A DNA stretch of 64,000 nucleotides from Microbacterium testaceum StLB037 (lineage in GTDB: Bacteria; Actinomycetota; Actinomycetes; Actinomycetales; Microbacteriaceae): assembly GCF_900104345.1 (NCBI RefSeq), contig NZ_FNJN01000002.1, forward strand, positions 496,001-560,000. The letters run 5' to 3'. Made by a program: the position numbers and the translations under genes. Within the stretch, counting starts at the first letter, position 1. Each line of letters starts with the position of its first letter. Positions 35,909 through 43,937 of this stretch are shown here, in pieces. The notes below the pieces were generated by a model, which was not told the origin of the DNA, ran no database searches, and was given only the letters and a program-made list of their open reading frames with translations.

Positions 35909-37287
35909 GCAAGGTCCTGCTGCTGGACATCGTGGGGCTCACCCCGCGCGCGCTCGCCGCGATGCCCCGACTCACCGCGCTCGGCCGCGCCGGCGGGCAG
36001 CTGGGGCTCGACACGATCCTCCCGGCCGTCACGTGCAGCGTGCAGTCGACCATGCTCACCGGCACGATGCCGCGCGAGCACGGGATCGTCGGCAACGGTT
36101 GGCACTTCCGCGGCCTCGGCGACCCTCTCCTGTGGCGCCAGCACAACAAGCTCGTCGCCGGAGAGAAGGTGTGGGAGACCGCGCGGCGCTCGCGCCCCGA
36201 GCTGACCACGGCCAACCTCGGCTGGTGGTTCGCGATGGGGGCGACGACCGACATCACCGTGACCCCGCGCCCGATCTACCACGCCGACGGGCGCAAGAGC
36301 CCCGACGCGTACGTCCGCCCCGCGGCCCTGCACGACCAGCTGGTCGGGGCGCTGGGCGAGTTCCCCCTGTTCCAGTACTGGGGCCCGACCGCGACGATCC
36401 AGAGCAGCGCGTGGCTCGCCGAGGCGACGCGCGGCGTCATCACCGAGCGGTGGGGTCCGGCGCCCGACCTGGCGATGGCGTACCTGCCGCACCTCGACTA
36501 CGACCTTCAACGCTTCGGCCCGAACGGCCCCGAAGCCGAGCGCGCGGCGCGCGAGCTCGACGACGCGATCGCGCCCCTGCTGACCGATGCGCTCGACCGC
36601 GGGTACAGCGTCGTCGCGGTGTCGGAGTACGGCATCGAACAGGCATCGCGCCCCGTCGACGTCAACCGCGCCCTGCGCCGCGAGGGACTGCTCGAGGTGT
36701 ACGTGCAGGACGGCCGCGAACAACTCGACCCGTGGACCTCGCGCGCGTTCGCCGTGGCCGACCATCAGGTCGCTCACGTGTACGTTCCGGATGCCGCCGA
36801 CCTCCCCCGCGTGACGGCGCTGCTGCGCGGACTCGAGGGTGTCGACGAGGTTCTCGACCGCGACGCGCAGGCGCGGTACGGCCTGGACCACGAGCGCTCC
36901 GGCGAACTGGTGGTGGTGGCCGAGCCCGGCGCCTGGTTCACCTACTACTTCTGGCTCGACGACGAGCGCGCCCCGGAGTACGCCCGGGGCGTCGACATCC
37001 ACCGCAAGCCCGGATACGACCCCGCCGAGCTGTTCTTCGACCCCGCCGACCGTTTCGCCAAGGCCAAGGCCGGCGCGAACCTCGTGAAGAAGAAGCTGGG
37101 CCTGCGCTACGCGATGAGCACGGTGCCGCTCGACCCCTCGTGCGTCCGCGGGACGCACGGCCGCCTGTCGTCGACGCGGCGCGACGGACCGATGCTCGTC
37201 TCGAGCGACGCAGGCCTGCTGCCCGACGCCGAGTCGCTGCCCGCCGCGGGCGTCCGCGACCTGGTGCTGCGCGGCCTGGGCGTCTGA
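35905..37287 (+). CDS. Alkaline-phosphatase-superfamily phosphodiesterase of the ebo operon
   Basis: A 460-residue nucleotide pyrophosphatase/phosphodiesterase-type protein. The N-terminal metal motif is LLLDIVGL and the nucleophile region is AVTCSVQSTMLTGTMP (about residues 34-49). Further motifs are YLPHLDYDLQRFG near 195 and SEYGIE near 240, plus a histidine-containing loop near residue 400 (GTHGRL). No export signal is visible. Such an enzyme commonly ends ebo operons and could remove a phosphate or nucleotide from the prenylated product. It overlaps the eboE stop (ATGA) and is followed by repeats and a terminator. Confidence 0.85.
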   Translation: MSKVLLLDIVGLTPRALAAMPRLTALGRAGGQLGLDTILPAVTCSVQSTMLTGTMPREHGIVGNGWHFRGLGDPLLWRQHNKLVAGEKVWETARRSRPELTTANLGWWFAMGATTDITVTPRPIYHADGRKSPDAYVRPAALHDQLVGALGEFPLFQYWGPTATIQSSAWLAEATRGVITERWGPAPDLAMAYLPHLDYDLQRFGPNGPEAERAARELDDAIAPLLTDALDRGYSVVAVSEYGIEQASRPVDVNRALRREGLLEVYVQDGREQLDPWTSRAFAVADHQVAHVYVPDAADLPRVTALLRGLEGVDEVLDRDAQARYGLDHERSGELVVVAEPGAWFTYYFWLDDERAPEYARGVDIHRKPGYDPAELFFDPADRFAKAKAGANLVKKKLGLRYAMSTVPLDPSCVRGTHGRLSSTRRDGPMLVSSDAGLLPDAESLPAAGVRDLVLRGLGV

Positions 37288-37297
37288 CCCGGCGGGA

Positions 37298-37378
37298 CAC
37301 AACGCAGGAGTCTCGGACTCGAGCCCCGTCCCGCGCCCGCCAGAGGCGGTGTCACCGGGGTGGATCTCCTGCGTCGTG
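37298..37378. repeat. Intergenic inverted-repeat element, type A, copy 1
   Basis: The arms CACAACGCAGGAG (37298-37310) and CTCCTGCGTCGTG (37366-37378) pair with one mismatch around a 55-base interior. The same arms recur at 37459-37538 and, in weaker form, at 45521-45605. It lies directly after the ebo operon. Confidence 0.7.
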
Positions 37379-37458
37379 GCCGCTGGCCCGCGGTGGAGGA
37401 CGCTCGGGCCGCCGTAGCTCGGAGCTCGGCCAGGGCGACCCCGCATCGCGGCTGCGGG

Positions 37459-37538
37459 CACAACGCAGGAGTCTCCGTCCCACATCCGCCCGCCGTGCGG
37501 CCAGAACGGTATCGCGCGACCGGATCTCCTGCGTCGTG
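37459..37538. repeat. Intergenic inverted-repeat element, type A, copy 2
   Basis: The arms CACAACGCAGGAG (37459-37471) and CTCCTGCGTCGTG (37526-37538) are identical to those of copy 1 and have the same spacing, while the interiors differ. Conservation of the arms only points to a REP/MITE-like palindromic unit or an RNA hairpin. Between the two copies I see no gene. Confidence 0.7.
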
Positions 37539-37591
37539 TCGCGGGGAGCAAGGGCGCTTCGGCGCCCCCTCAGGCCCCGCCCGGGCAGACG

Positions 37592-37623
37592 GAAGGGCCG
37601 GATGCCTCCGCATCCGGCCCTTC
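37592..37623. terminator. Bidirectional terminator hairpin
   Basis: GAAGGGCCGGATGC (37592-37605) and GCATCCGGCCCTTC (37610-37623) form a perfect 14-bp stem with a 4-base loop, followed on the plus strand by TTTCGCTT. It separates the plus-strand ebo operon from the convergent sugar epimerase gene, whose stop is at 37650. Confidence 0.85.
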
Positions 37624-37649
37624 TTTCGCTTCCGACCGATCCCCCCGGA

Positions 37650-38654
37650 TCAGCGCTGGCTGAACGCCGCGTCGAACGCCGCCCCGGAGGGCTCGTACGA
37701 CGACAGCTTCCGCACGAATCCGAGCGCCTCGGGCGCTCCGACCAGGCGGTCCATGCCCGCGTCCTCCCACTCGACCGACAGCGGCCCGTCGTAGCCGATG
37801 GCGTTGAGCATGCGGAAGGCGTCCTCCCACGGCACATCGCCGTGCCCGGTCGAGATGAAGTCCCACCCGCGGCGCGGGTCGGCCCACGGCAGGTGCGACG
37901 ACAGGCGTCCGTTGCGGCCGTTGCCGAGACGCTTCTTCGTGTCCTTGCAGTGCACGTGGAAGATCTTGTCCTGGAAGTCCCATAGGAACGCGACCGGATC
38001 GATGTCCTGCCACACCATGTGCGAGGGATCCCAGTTCAACCCGAAGGCCTCGCGGTGCCCGATGGCCTCGAGAGCCCGCTGGGTCGTCCAGTAGTCGTAG
38101 GCGATCTCGGAGGGGTGCACCTCGTGGGCGAAACGCACGCCGACCTCGTCGAACACGTCGAGGATCGGGTTCCAGCGGTCCGCGAAGTCCTGGTATCCGG
38201 CATCCACCATCTGCTCGGTGGCGGGCGGGAACATCGCGACGTACTTCCAGATGCTCGAGCCGGTGAAGCCCGTGACGGTCTTCACTCCCAGCTTGGATGC
38301 CAGGCGGGCGGTGTTCTTGAGCTCTTCGGCGGCGCGCTGACGCACGCCCTCGGGGTCGCCGTCGCCCCACACCCGGTCCGACACGATGTCGCGGTGACGC
38401 TGGTCGATGGGGTCGTCGCAGACGACCTGTCCCTTGAGGTGGTTCGAGATGGTCCACACCTTCAGGCCGTTGCGCTCGAGCACGTCGAGCTTGCCCTGCA
38501 CGTAGGCCTCGTCGTCCCAGCGCCAAGGGTCGAGGTGGTCCCCCCAGCAGGCGATCTCGAGGCCGTCGTAGCCCCACTCGCCGGCGAGACGGGCCACCTC
38601 CTCGAAGGGGAGGTCGGCCCACTGGCCGGTGAAGAGGGTGATCGGTCGCGTCAT
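37650..38654 (-). CDS. Sugar phosphate isomerase/epimerase (TIM barrel)
   Basis: A 334-residue xylose-isomerase-like TIM barrel. Segments expected at the metal site are GYDGLEIACWGDH, FAHEVHPSEIAYD, GLNWDPSHMVW and FHVHCKDTKK. Close relatives act as epimerases or, in some glycoside pathways, as lyases on 3-keto sugars. The start ATG 38654 follows GAAAGGAC. It is the last gene of a three-gene operon behind a Gfo/Idh/MocA dehydrogenase (38-bp gap) and a sugar-binding protein, so it probably processes the oxidised sugar made by the dehydrogenase. Confidence 0.87.
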   Translation of the reverse strand: MTRPITLFTGQWADLPFEEVARLAGEWGYDGLEIACWGDHLDPWRWDDEAYVQGKLDVLERNGLKVWTISNHLKGQVVCDDPIDQRHRDIVSDRVWGDGDPEGVRQRAAEELKNTARLASKLGVKTVTGFTGSSIWKYVAMFPPATEQMVDAGYQDFADRWNPILDVFDEVGVRFAHEVHPSEIAYDYWTTQRALEAIGHREAFGLNWDPSHMVWQDIDPVAFLWDFQDKIFHVHCKDTKKRLGNGRNGRLSSHLPWADPRRGWDFISTGHGDVPWEDAFRMLNAIGYDGPLSVEWEDAGMDRLVGAPEALGFVRKLSSYEPSGAAFDAAFSQR

Positions 38655-38692
38655 CGCGGCGTCCTTTCGTCGGTGCGGTTCCGGGATCGGAT

Positions 38693-39907
38693 TCAGGATG
38701 CCGCGAACGCGCGGCCCCCGGAAGAAGCGGTGGCCAGGTCGGCATCGACGCCGGTCCAGACGCCATCGGCCTCGGAGCTGCGCGCGACGGCGTCGAGCAC
38801 CTCCTGCACGTGCAGGCCGTCGGCGAACGAGGGGGTCGGGGCGGCTCCGGCGGCGACGGCCTCGACGAAGTCCTTCGCCTGGTGCGAGAAGCCGTGCTCG
38901 TAGCCGAGCATGTGACCGGTGGGCCACCACGCGGCGACGTACGGGTGCTCGGGTTCGGTGACGAGGATCCGACGGAAGCCCTGCTCGGCGGCGGGGAGCG
39001 TGGCGTCGTAGAACTGCAGTTCGTTCGGGCTCTCGAGGTCGAACGACAGCGAGCCGAGGGATCCGGCGATCTCGATCCGCAGGGCGTTCTTGCGGCCGAG
39101 GCGGAAGCGCGAGGCCTCGAACGAGGCGAGGGCGCCGCTCTCGAGGCGACCGGTGAACAGGGCGAGGTCGTCGACCGTGACGGCCCCGCGTTCGGTGCCC
39201 GCGGAACCGGAGAGGCCGGTCGAGGAGGCGAGGACGGGACGCTCGTCGACGATCGTCTCGAGGATGCCGGCGACGCGGCTCACGCGCTGCCCGGTGATGA
39301 ACTCGGTGAGGTCGACGGCGTGGGCGCCGATGTCGCCGAGGGCGCCGGATCCGGCGCGGTCCTTCTGCAGGCGCCACGTGAGCGGGGCCTCGGCGTCGCT
39401 CAGCCAGTCCTGGAGGTATTCGGCGCGCACCTGGCGGATGTCGCCGAGGCGGCCCGCGACGACGAGGTCGCGGGCGAAGGTCGTGGCGGGAAGACGCCGG
39501 TACGTGAAGCCGACCATCGAGCGGATGCCGTTGTCTGCGGCGGACGAGGCGGCCTCGGCCATGCGCCGGGCCTCGTCGACGGTGTTGGCGAGGGGCTTCT
39601 CGCACAGGACGTGCTTGCCGGCGGTGAGGGCGGCGATCGCGATCTCGGCGTGCGAATCGCCGGGGGTGACGATGTCGACGACGTCGATGTCGGAGCGGTG
39701 GATGACCTCGCGCCAGTCCGTCGCGCTCTCCTGCCAGCCCCAGGTCTCGGCGGCGGCCTGCGTGCGGGCCGCGTCGCGCCCGACGAGCACGCTCATCTCG
39801 GGGGCGAGGGGGAGGTCGAAGAAACGAGGGGCGACGCGCCATCCCTGGGAATGCGCGGCGCCCATGAATCCCGCACCGATCATGGCGATGCGAAGGGGCT
39901 GGGTCAC
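38693..39907 (-). CDS. Gfo/Idh/MocA family sugar dehydrogenase
   Basis: A 404-residue NAD(P)-dependent oxidoreductase. The Rossmann motif IAMIGAGFMGAAHSQGW is at the N-terminus, followed by the EKPLANTVDEA motif (about residue 103) and ALGDIGAHAVDL (about 190) bearing the lysine and histidine typical of the active site. Members oxidise inositol, glucose or glycoside hydroxyls to ketones. The start is GTG 39907. It lies between the ribose-type binding protein and the TIM-barrel epimerase, which together suggest uptake, oxidation and rearrangement of a sugar or cyclitol. Confidence 0.9.
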   Translation of the reverse strand: MTQPLRIAMIGAGFMGAAHSQGWRVAPRFFDLPLAPEMSVLVGRDAARTQAAAETWGWQESATDWREVIHRSDIDVVDIVTPGDSHAEIAIAALTAGKHVLCEKPLANTVDEARRMAEAASSAADNGIRSMVGFTYRRLPATTFARDLVVAGRLGDIRQVRAEYLQDWLSDAEAPLTWRLQKDRAGSGALGDIGAHAVDLTEFITGQRVSRVAGILETIVDERPVLASSTGLSGSAGTERGAVTVDDLALFTGRLESGALASFEASRFRLGRKNALRIEIAGSLGSLSFDLESPNELQFYDATLPAAEQGFRRILVTEPEHPYVAAWWPTGHMLGYEHGFSHQAKDFVEAVAAGAAPTPSFADGLHVQEVLDAVARSSEADGVWTGVDADLATASSGGRAFAAS

Positions 39908-39975
39908 GATGACGTCTTTCTGTGGGGGGACGGGGGACGGGGCGCCCGCGACGAACGCGGACGCCCCGGACCGGG

Positions 39976-41025
39976 TCAGGACTGGAACGAGAGGTCGATG
40001 AAGGACGCGACGTTGTCCTTCGTCACCACGGGGGCGTCCAACACGATGCGGTTGGGGACGCTGGGCGTGATGAGGTCACCGGCGGTCTTGCCCTGCGCGA
40101 TCAGGCGCGCCAGGGCGATGCCGTCGGCGGCCTGCGTCGACGGGTAGATGACCGTGGCCTTCAGGACGCTGTCGTCGGCCTGGATGGACTCCATCGCGTT
40201 CCGGCTGCCCGCGCCGCCGACCATGATGAACTCGTCGCGACCGGCTGCCGTGATGGCGGCGAGCACGCCGATGCCCTGGTCGTCGTCGTGGTTCCAGATG
40301 GCGTCGATCTTGGGGTTCGCCGACAGCAGCTGCGAGGTCGAGGCCTCGCCGCCCTGGACGGTGAAGTCCGCGGCGACGCGGGGTCCGACCTTCAGGCCGC
40401 AGTCCGACAGGGCGTCGGCGAAGCCCGCCGAGCGGTCCTGCGTGAGCGGCAGGGAGTCGATGCCCGCGATCTCGCCGACGACGGCACTGCTGTTGCCCTC
40501 GAGCTGCGAGCAGATGTACGTGCCGGCGCTGACGCCCATGCCGTAGTTGTCGCCCAGGATGGTCGAGCGGGCGGCGAAGGGGCTCGAGAACTCGCGGTCG
40601 ACGTTGATCACGGGGATGCCCGCGTTCATCGCCTTGATCGCGACCTCGGTGAGGGCGGCGCCGTCGCTCGGCAGGAGCACGATGGCGTCGACGCCGTCGT
40701 TGATGAAGGTCTCGACGGCCGCGATCTGAGCGTTGACGTCGTTCGTCCCCTCGGCGACCTTGAGGTCGACGTCGGGGAAGCTCTCGGCGGCGGCGAGCGC
40801 ACCCGAGTTGATGGCGCCGAGCCACCCGTGGTCGGCGGCGGGGCCCGAGAACCCGATGGTGACGGTGTCACCGGCGGCGGCGTTCTCTTCGGTCGTGGTG
40901 CCCTGGTCGACGACGTTCTGGCTGTCGCCGCCCGAGCCGGTGCAGCCGGCGAGAAGGCCGACCGAGGCGACGACGGCGATACCGGTCAGGACGAGTCGCG
41001 AACGCGACTTCCACTGTGAGCGCAT
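39976..41025 (-). CDS. Ribose-type sugar ABC transporter substrate-binding lipoprotein
   Basis: A 349-residue binding protein. The signal sequence ends in the lipobox LLAGC (cysteine near residue 28). The mature protein has the Peripla_BP_4 pattern: VTIGFSGPAADHGWLGAINS, NDGVDAIVLLPSDG, GIPVINVDREF and IDAIWNHDDDQG. The start ATG 41025 (MRSQWKS) follows a strong AAGGAGGAAA site. It is divergent from the ATPase/permease genes of the same importer, with 254 bases between them, and is first in an operon with the dehydrogenase and epimerase. The substrate is probably a monosaccharide, glycoside or inositol. Confidence 0.9.
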   Translation of the reverse strand: MRSQWKSRSRLVLTGIAVVASVGLLAGCTGSGGDSQNVVDQGTTTEENAAAGDTVTIGFSGPAADHGWLGAINSGALAAAESFPDVDLKVAEGTNDVNAQIAAVETFINDGVDAIVLLPSDGAALTEVAIKAMNAGIPVINVDREFSSPFAARSTILGDNYGMGVSAGTYICSQLEGNSSAVVGEIAGIDSLPLTQDRSAGFADALSDCGLKVGPRVAADFTVQGGEASTSQLLSANPKIDAIWNHDDDQGIGVLAAITAAGRDEFIMVGGAGSRNAMESIQADDSVLKATVIYPSTQAADGIALARLIAQGKTAGDLITPSVPNRIVLDAPVVTKDNVASFIDLSFQS

Positions 41026-41121
41026 GTTTCCTCCTTGAAATGTGATGCAGCTGGGGTCATCGCGGCCCCGGGTCATTCCGGAAGGAAGGGTCCACTCTGA
41101 CGTGGCTCACGCTAGCAGAAG

Positions 41122-41187
41122 TGTCGGTTGATTGAGCATCTTTTGTTTTTCAAGCCGCATAAGTCGGCGCACACGCTGATTCCGACA
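41122..41187. promoter_or_regulatory. Divergent regulatory region of the ribose-type importer
   Basis: TGTCGG (41122-41127) and TTCCGACA (41180-41187) form outer inverted arms around CATCTTTTGTTTTTC (41137 onwards) and AAGCCGCATAAGTCGG. These elements closely resemble those before the ebo operon near 30.1 kb, but the TACTGT is not preserved. I therefore read it as an operator region for the same regulator and cannot place the start sites. Confidence 0.55.
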
Positions 41188-41267
41188 GGAAAGCGCTCGC
41201 GCGCATGCGGGAGGCGGCTTCCCGGCGCGACGCCGAATTCGGGTCGCGCGACGGTGAGGCGGCGTGT

Positions 41268-41279
41268 TATGTTCGCCGC
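41268..41279 (+). promoter_or_regulatory. -10 element of a probable leaderless transcript
   Basis: TATGTT (41268-41273) lies six bases before the GTG of the ATPase gene, and no ribosome site precedes that GTG. This spacing is typical for leaderless mRNAs in actinobacteria. Confidence 0.45.
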
Positions 41280-42800
41280 GTGATCAAAGTTGACCATCAG
41301 TCGTCATTACTCACCGTCCGAGGCGTGACCAAGTCCTTCGCCGGCGTCCGCGCCCTGCGCGGTGTCGATCTCGACATCGTCGCCGGTGAGGTGCACTGCG
41401 TGCTGGGCCAGAACGGCGCGGGCAAGTCGACTCTCATCAAGACCCTCGCCGGAGTGCACCGCCCCGACGAGGGAGAGATCGTGTGGCTCGGCGAGAACGT
41501 CGAGATCGCCGACCCCGATGCGGCCATCGACCTCGGCATCGCGACGATGTACCAGGAGCTCGACGTCGTCGACGGCCTCACGATCGCCGAGAACATCTTC
41601 CTCGGGCACGAGCTCGCGCGCGGTGGCTTCACGCAGCGCGCCGAAGCCGCCCGGCAGACCCGCGAGCTGCTGCGCCGTCTCGGACACGCCAACCTCTCTC
41701 CGAACACCGAGGTCGGCTCGCTCAGCGCCGCCAACAAGCAGATCGTCAGCATGGCGCGCGCGCTGTCGCACGACATCAAGCTGATCATCATGGACGAGCC
41801 CTCGGCCGTCCTCGACACCGAAGAGGTCAAGAACCTCTTCGCCGTCGTGCGCGAGCTCACCGCCGCGGGCATCGCCGTCGTCTACATCACGCACCGCCTC
41901 GAAGAGATCCGCGAGATCGGCGACCGCATCACCGTCCTGAAGGACGGGCGGACCACCGCGGTCGGTCTCTCCGCCGCCGACACCCCGAAGGCCGAACTCA
42001 TCCGGCTCATGACCGGGCGCGAGGTGGCCAACGTCTTCCCCGAGCGTGTGCCCGTGGCATCCGATGCCCCCGTCGTCCTCGACGTGCAGGGACTCGGGCT
42101 CGACGGGGTCTTCTCCGACGTGTCGTTCTCGGTGCGCGCCGGTGAGGTGGTGGGGCTCGCCGGACTCGTCGGCTCGGGTCGATCCGAGATCCTCGAGACG
42201 GTCTACGGCGCGCGACGCTCGAACGCCGGCTCCGTTCGCGTCCGTGACAAGGTCCTTCCCCGCGGATCGGTCCGCGCCGCCGTCGGCGCGGGCATCGGTC
42301 TGTCGCCCGAGGAGCGCAAGAGCCAGGGGCTCGTGCTCGACGAGCCGATCTTCGTCAACATCGCGCTGGCCTCCATGAAGCGCTTCGCCAAGGGCGGGTT
42401 CCTCGACGACCGCGCCGCGCGCAAGGTCGCCCGCGAACAGATCGACGCCTTCGAGCTGCGCCCGGCCGATCCCGATCGTCCCGCGCGCACCCTGTCCGGC
42501 GGCAACCAGCAGAAGATCCTGCTTGCCCGCTGGCTCGTGCACGGCACCGAGGTGCTGCTGCTCGACGAACCCACCCGCGGCGTCGACGTCGGCGCCCGCG
42601 CCGAGATCTACGCCCTCATCCGCGATCTCGCCGCCGCAGGCAACGCGGTCGTCGTCGTCTCGAGCGAGATCGAAGAGGTCCTCGGCCTCGCCGATGTCGT
42701 CCTCGTCGTCGCCGACGGTCGCATCCTGAGCACCCTCCCCTCCCACCAGATCGACGAGCACGGCGTGCTCGATCTCGTCATGAAAGGATCCGCCGCGTGA
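41280..42800 (+). CDS. Ribose-type sugar ABC transporter ATPase (two nucleotide-binding domains)
   Basis: A 506-residue RbsA/MglA-type ATPase. Domain 1 (about 10-240) has Walker A GQNGAGKST, a degenerate signature LSAANKQ and Walker B LIIMDEPS. Domain 2 (about 260-500) has the degenerate P-loop GLVGSGRSE, the signature LSGGNQQK and Walker B LLLDEPTRGVD. This asymmetry is normal for the family. The start GTG 41280 (IKVDHQSS) is chosen because upstream codons look non-coding. The stop overlaps the permease start (GTGA at 42797). The matching binding protein is encoded divergently. Confidence 0.92.
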   Translation: MIKVDHQSSLLTVRGVTKSFAGVRALRGVDLDIVAGEVHCVLGQNGAGKSTLIKTLAGVHRPDEGEIVWLGENVEIADPDAAIDLGIATMYQELDVVDGLTIAENIFLGHELARGGFTQRAEAARQTRELLRRLGHANLSPNTEVGSLSAANKQIVSMARALSHDIKLIIMDEPSAVLDTEEVKNLFAVVRELTAAGIAVVYITHRLEEIREIGDRITVLKDGRTTAVGLSAADTPKAELIRLMTGREVANVFPERVPVASDAPVVLDVQGLGLDGVFSDVSFSVRAGEVVGLAGLVGSGRSEILETVYGARRSNAGSVRVRDKVLPRGSVRAAVGAGIGLSPEERKSQGLVLDEPIFVNIALASMKRFAKGGFLDDRAARKVAREQIDAFELRPADPDRPARTLSGGNQQKILLARWLVHGTEVLLLDEPTRGVDVGARAEIYALIRDLAAAGNAVVVVSSEIEEVLGLADVVLVVADGRILSTLPSHQIDEHGVLDLVMKGSAA

Positions 42801-43846
42801 GCGAGCCGACCACCCCGACCCGTGCACGCACGGTCCCCACCGAGACCGGGGCCGTCGCGGCTCCCGCTCCCGAGCCCGCTTGGCGCCGCTTCCTCTCCGG
42901 ATCGGCCGGCCGCAACATCGGCCTCGTCGTCGCGCTGCTGGTCATCGTCATCGTCGGCGCCATCACCGCGCCCGGGTCGTTCACGAGCGTCGACAACCTG
43001 CTCGTCATCCTCCGCCAGGCCTCGATCATCGGCGTCATCAGCATCGGCATGACCCTCGTGATCATCGCGGGCGGCATCGACCTGTCGGTCGGCTCGGTCA
43101 TGGGCCTCGCCTCGGTGGTCGCGACCCTCGCCGCCGTGCAGGATCTCGCCGACAACCTGCACTGGAGCGTCATGGTCGTCATCGCCCTCGCGGTGGGCGT
43201 GGGCGCCGGCCTCATCAATGGCATCGTCATCGCGTACGGCAACGTCGTGGCCTTCATGGCGACCCTCGCCATGCTCGTCGGCGCGCGCGGCCTGGCCGAG
43301 ATCCTGGCCGAGCGTCGCACGCTCGTCGTGCAGGACCGCGGCTTCATCACCTTCATGAACGCCGACATCCTCGGCGTGGACATCCTCATCTGGATCTTCG
43401 CCATCGTGGCGGCCCTCGGCTGGGTGCTGTTGAACCGCACCACCTTCGGGCGTCGCACCGTGGCCGTCGGCGGCAACCGCGAGGCCGCGCGCCTGGCCGG
43501 CATCGACGTGCGTCGGCACACGATGTGGCTGTACGCGATCACGGGTCTGTGCGCCGGTATCGCAGCTGTCATGATCCTCGGCCGCACGACGGCGGGCACC
43601 TCGACCCACGGTCAGCTGTACGAGTTGGACGCCATCGCCGCGGTCGTGGTGGGCGGCACGCTCCTCGTCGGCGGCCGGGGCACGATCACCGGTACGGTGT
43701 TCGGCGTCCTCATCTTCGCGACGTTGTCGAACGTGTTCATCCAGAACAATCTCTCGTCTTCCGTACAGGCGGTGGCGAAAGGTGTCATCATCGTGGTCGC
43801 GGTGCTCCTGCAGCAGCGCTTCTCCCGTCCTCCGGGACGGGGCTGA
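42797..43846 (+). CDS. Ribose-type sugar ABC transporter permease
   Basis: A 349-residue membrane protein of the RbsC/BPD_transp_2 family. It has about nine hydrophobic segments, the GMTLVIIAGGIDLSVGSVMG motif near residue 86 and AAVVVGGTLLVGGRGTITGT near 282, both typical of sugar permeases of this type. The N-terminal 40 residues are hydrophilic and cytoplasmic. The start GTG 42797 overlaps the ATPase stop. It completes the importer with the divergent binding protein; the ROK regulator follows after a hairpin. Confidence 0.92.
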   Translation: MSEPTTPTRARTVPTETGAVAAPAPEPAWRRFLSGSAGRNIGLVVALLVIVIVGAITAPGSFTSVDNLLVILRQASIIGVISIGMTLVIIAGGIDLSVGSVMGLASVVATLAAVQDLADNLHWSVMVVIALAVGVGAGLINGIVIAYGNVVAFMATLAMLVGARGLAEILAERRTLVVQDRGFITFMNADILGVDILIWIFAIVAALGWVLLNRTTFGRRTVAVGGNREAARLAGIDVRRHTMWLYAITGLCAGIAAVMILGRTTAGTSTHGQLYELDAIAAVVVGGTLLVGGRGTITGTVFGVLIFATLSNVFIQNNLSSSVQAVAKGVIIVVAVLLQQRFSRPPGRG

Positions 43847-43855
43847 CGACCCCTT

Positions 43856-43898
43856 ATGCCGACGGCGGCTGCGTGATTCGCGTAGTCGCCGTCGGTAT
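43856..43898. terminator. Hairpin between permease and ROK gene
   Basis: ATGCCGACGGCG (43856-43867) and CGCCGTCGGTAT (43887-43898) pair with one wobble or mismatch around a 19-base loop. It begins nine bases after the permease stop and probably terminates the importer transcript. Confidence 0.55.
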
Positions 43899-43906
43899 GT
43901 GGATGG

Positions 43907-43924
43907 AATGCATTACTACTAATG
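43907..43924. promoter_or_regulatory. Possible operator before the ROK regulator
   Basis: CATTA-CTAC-TAATG (43911-43924) is a perfect inverted repeat, overlapping the palindrome AATGCATT (43907-43914). It ends 13 bases before the ROK start codon in an otherwise GC-rich area, which suits an autoregulatory site. Confidence 0.45.
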
Positions 43925-43937
43925 GTGTACTGAGGGC

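Noticed and set aside
37298..37538. CRISPR-like pair of repeats
   Set aside because: Each unit is itself an inverted pair with a variable interior; there are only two nearby copies, no regular spacers and no cas genes.
41205..41279. Upstream extension of the ABC ATPase start to ATG 41205
   Set aside because: The 25 extra residues (MREAASRRDAEFGS) do not resemble family N-termini and cross the -10-like TATGTT; GTG 41280 fits better.
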